Assembly: GCA_017394925.1 (NCBI GenBank)
Contig: JAFPWQ010000051.1
Location: forward strand, 1 to 7,530
From: Synergistaceae bacterium
GTDB lineage: Bacteria; Synergistota; Synergistia; Synergistales; Aminobacteriaceae
DNA length: 7,530 nucleotides
Reading direction: 5' to 3'
Shown here piece after piece: positions 6,192-7,530 of the stretch. The notes beneath the pieces were generated by a model that had not been told where the DNA came from, did not search any database, and saw nothing but the letters and a program-made list of their open reading frames with translations. A program made the position numbers and the translations under genes. Within the stretch, counting starts at the first letter, position 1; each line of letters begins with the position of its first letter.

Positions 6192-7530
6192 TTAATATCT
6201 CATCTTCAAATTCTCAGGAAGATATTTCGCTAATATCTTTTTCAGTGCGTCAGATTTAATCGGCTTGGGCAGATAATCATTGAACCCGTAAGATATATAT
6301 TCCTCGCGTAATCCCGAACCTGAATTTGCAGTGAGTGCTATGTACTTCGCAAGCCTTGAAGGTCCGTCAATTTCACGTGCTTTTTTCAGCGTCTCGATTC
6401 CGTCAAGGCCAGGCATTTTGTGATCCAGAAATATAATGTCATAGTGATTATCATTGAGTAACGCAAGACATTCTTCGCCTGATTCACATGTGTAGACCTG
6501 AGCTTGTGAGTCCTTCAGCATTCCCCGTGCTACAACAAGATTAACGGGTGTATCATCGACAATAAGAATCTTTGCATCAGGACACGTAAACGGCGAATCA
6601 TCATCAGGAAGAACTCCGGCTGGCATTTCCGGCGCATTCTGTAACATTGCTTCGTATTCTTTTATGCTGCCCTGAAAACCGTCCTGCGATAACTGCTGCG
6701 TAAGTCCAAAACTGAATGTGCTTCCCTTTCCGTATTCGCTGAATGCCTCTATCTTTCCTCCCATTAACTCAAGAAGATAACGTACAAGCGTAAGACCAAG
6801 ACCTGCACCCTGAATATTTTGCGTCTCATTGAGATTAACGCGCTCAAACGAATGAAACAACTTCGTGATGTCCTCCTGCCTTATGCCTATACCTGTATCA
6901 TTGACTGAAATTTTCAGCTTCACTCTTGAATGCGCTGTCATTTCGCCCTTAACGCTTAGTGTTATTGTTCCCTTCGCCGTATATTTCACTGCATTATCGA
7001 TTAAGTTCGTCAATACCTGCCTGATATGATCTTCATCACCGTATAAATGTTCAGGAAGGTTTTTATCGACATCAAGAACGAAATTCAAATTTTTATCGTG
7101 AATCGTCTCAAAATTTCCTTCTTCTATGTCCTTCAGTAACTGCCATAAATGATAGTCTGCATAATATAGTTCCATTTTGCCGGATTCGATTTTCGAGATG
7201 TCCAGTATATTATTGATGATTGAGAGCAAATGATTGCCTGCATTGCGTATATCAAGAGCCGCCTGATGAATCGCAATGTCTCTGCTTTCACGGAGAATCA
7301 TTTCATTCATGCCTAATATTGCGTTCATGGGTGTACGGATCTCGTGTGAAGTGTTCGCAAGGAAATCACTTTTTGCCCTGTTAGCAGCATTCGTTATTCT
7401 CGTTGACTGTTCTGCGCGTTCACGTGATTCTTCGAGTTCCTTTTCGACCGTAAGCATTTGACGGTATGCAGGAGCTTCATAATAGAAGAAAGTAACGAAC
7501 AGAACTATCGTTGCAACTGTATACGTGAAC
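6192..7530 (-). CDS. Membrane hybrid sensor histidine kinase with C-terminal receiver domain, 5'-truncated
   Basis: The frame stays open to the window edge, so the ATG at 7457 is probably internal. Upstream of it the frame encodes a hydrophobic stretch (VATIVLFVTFFYY), which looks like the last membrane helix of a missing sensor region. Numbering from that methionine: a coiled-coil-like linker (about 1-28), then HisKA with phospho-acceptor His38 in SHEIRTPMN, then the ATPase domain with N-box Asn155, DTGIG (187-191), the F-box region LFHSFERV (200-207) and GAGLGL (217-222). The receiver domain (about 295-415) has the acidic pair Asp301-Asp302, phospho-acceptor Asp345, Thr376 and Lys398. All key residues are present, so autophosphorylation and transfer to the receiver are expected. 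No HPt domain follows, so a phosphotransfer partner, if any, is elsewhere. The PAS-GGDEF-EAL gene follows in the same direction. Confidence 0.92.
   Translation of the reverse strand, partial: FTYTVATIVLFVTFFYYEAPAYRQMLTVEKELEESRERAEQSTRITNAANRAKSDFLANTSHEIRTPMNAILGMNEMILRESRDIAIHQAALDIRNAGNHLLSIINNILDISKIESGKMELYYADYHLWQLLKDIEEGNFETIHDKNLNFVLDVDKNLPEHLYGDEDHIRQVLTNLIDNAVKYTAKGTITLSVKGEMTAHSRVKLKISVNDTGIGIRQEDITKLFHSFERVNLNETQNIQGAGLGLTLVRYLLELMGGKIEAFSEYGKGSTFSFGLTQQLSQDGFQGSIKEYEAMLQNAPEMPAGVLPDDDSPFTCPDAKILIVDDTPVNLVVARGMLKDSQAQVYTCESGEECLALLNDNHYDIIFLDHKMPGLDGIETLKKAREIDGPSRLAKYIALTANSGSGLREEYISYGFNDYLPKPIKSDALKKILAKYLPENLKMRY

Noticed and set aside
7276..7461. Plus-strand open frame opposite the kinase HisKA region
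   Set aside because: It is antisense to the conserved phospho-acceptor segment and looks like a shadow.

Overview
The window is gene-dense bacterial chromosome with a moderately AT-leaning composition. It holds six protein genes on two converging strands plus a small toxin-antitoxin module's regulatory sequence, with almost no spacer DNA. The maturase HydF of [FeFe] hydrogenase points to an anaerobic, fermentative or hydrogen-metabolising bacterium. The strong AAGGAGG-type ribosome sites and the protein style would suit a Clostridia-like or Synergistota-like gut or rumen anaerobe. That placement is a guess and the sequence does not settle it. No tRNA, rRNA, CRISPR array, insertion sequence or phage gene was seen.

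The plus strand (1-4494) carries hydF (5' end outside the window), an ABC exporter half-transporter whose ATG overlaps the hydF stop, a hicB-type antitoxin, a hicA-type toxin overlapping it by 14 bases, and rarA starting 8 bases after hicA. A perfect TATAAT and a strong Shine-Dalgarno site sit in the only sizeable plus-strand gap (2703-2742). This suggests that hicBA-rarA may be transcribed separately from hydF-ABC.

The minus strand (7530-4503) carries a membrane-anchored hybrid histidine kinase with a C-terminal receiver domain, its N-terminus cut off by the window edge. After 27 bases comes a cytosolic PAS-GGDEF-EAL protein. Both cyclic-di-GMP domains have substitutions at key catalytic positions, so this protein looks like a sensor or binding protein rather than a working cyclase or phosphodiesterase. 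The two genes probably form one signalling operon.

The two strands converge with only 8 bases between rarA and the GGDEF-EAL gene. The minus operon has a good intrinsic terminator lying inside the 3' coding end of rarA. I saw nothing that demands a wholly new system. The most interesting points are the doubly degenerate c-di-GMP protein paired with a hybrid kinase, the terminator embedded in rarA, and the toxin-antitoxin pair placed directly in front of rarA.
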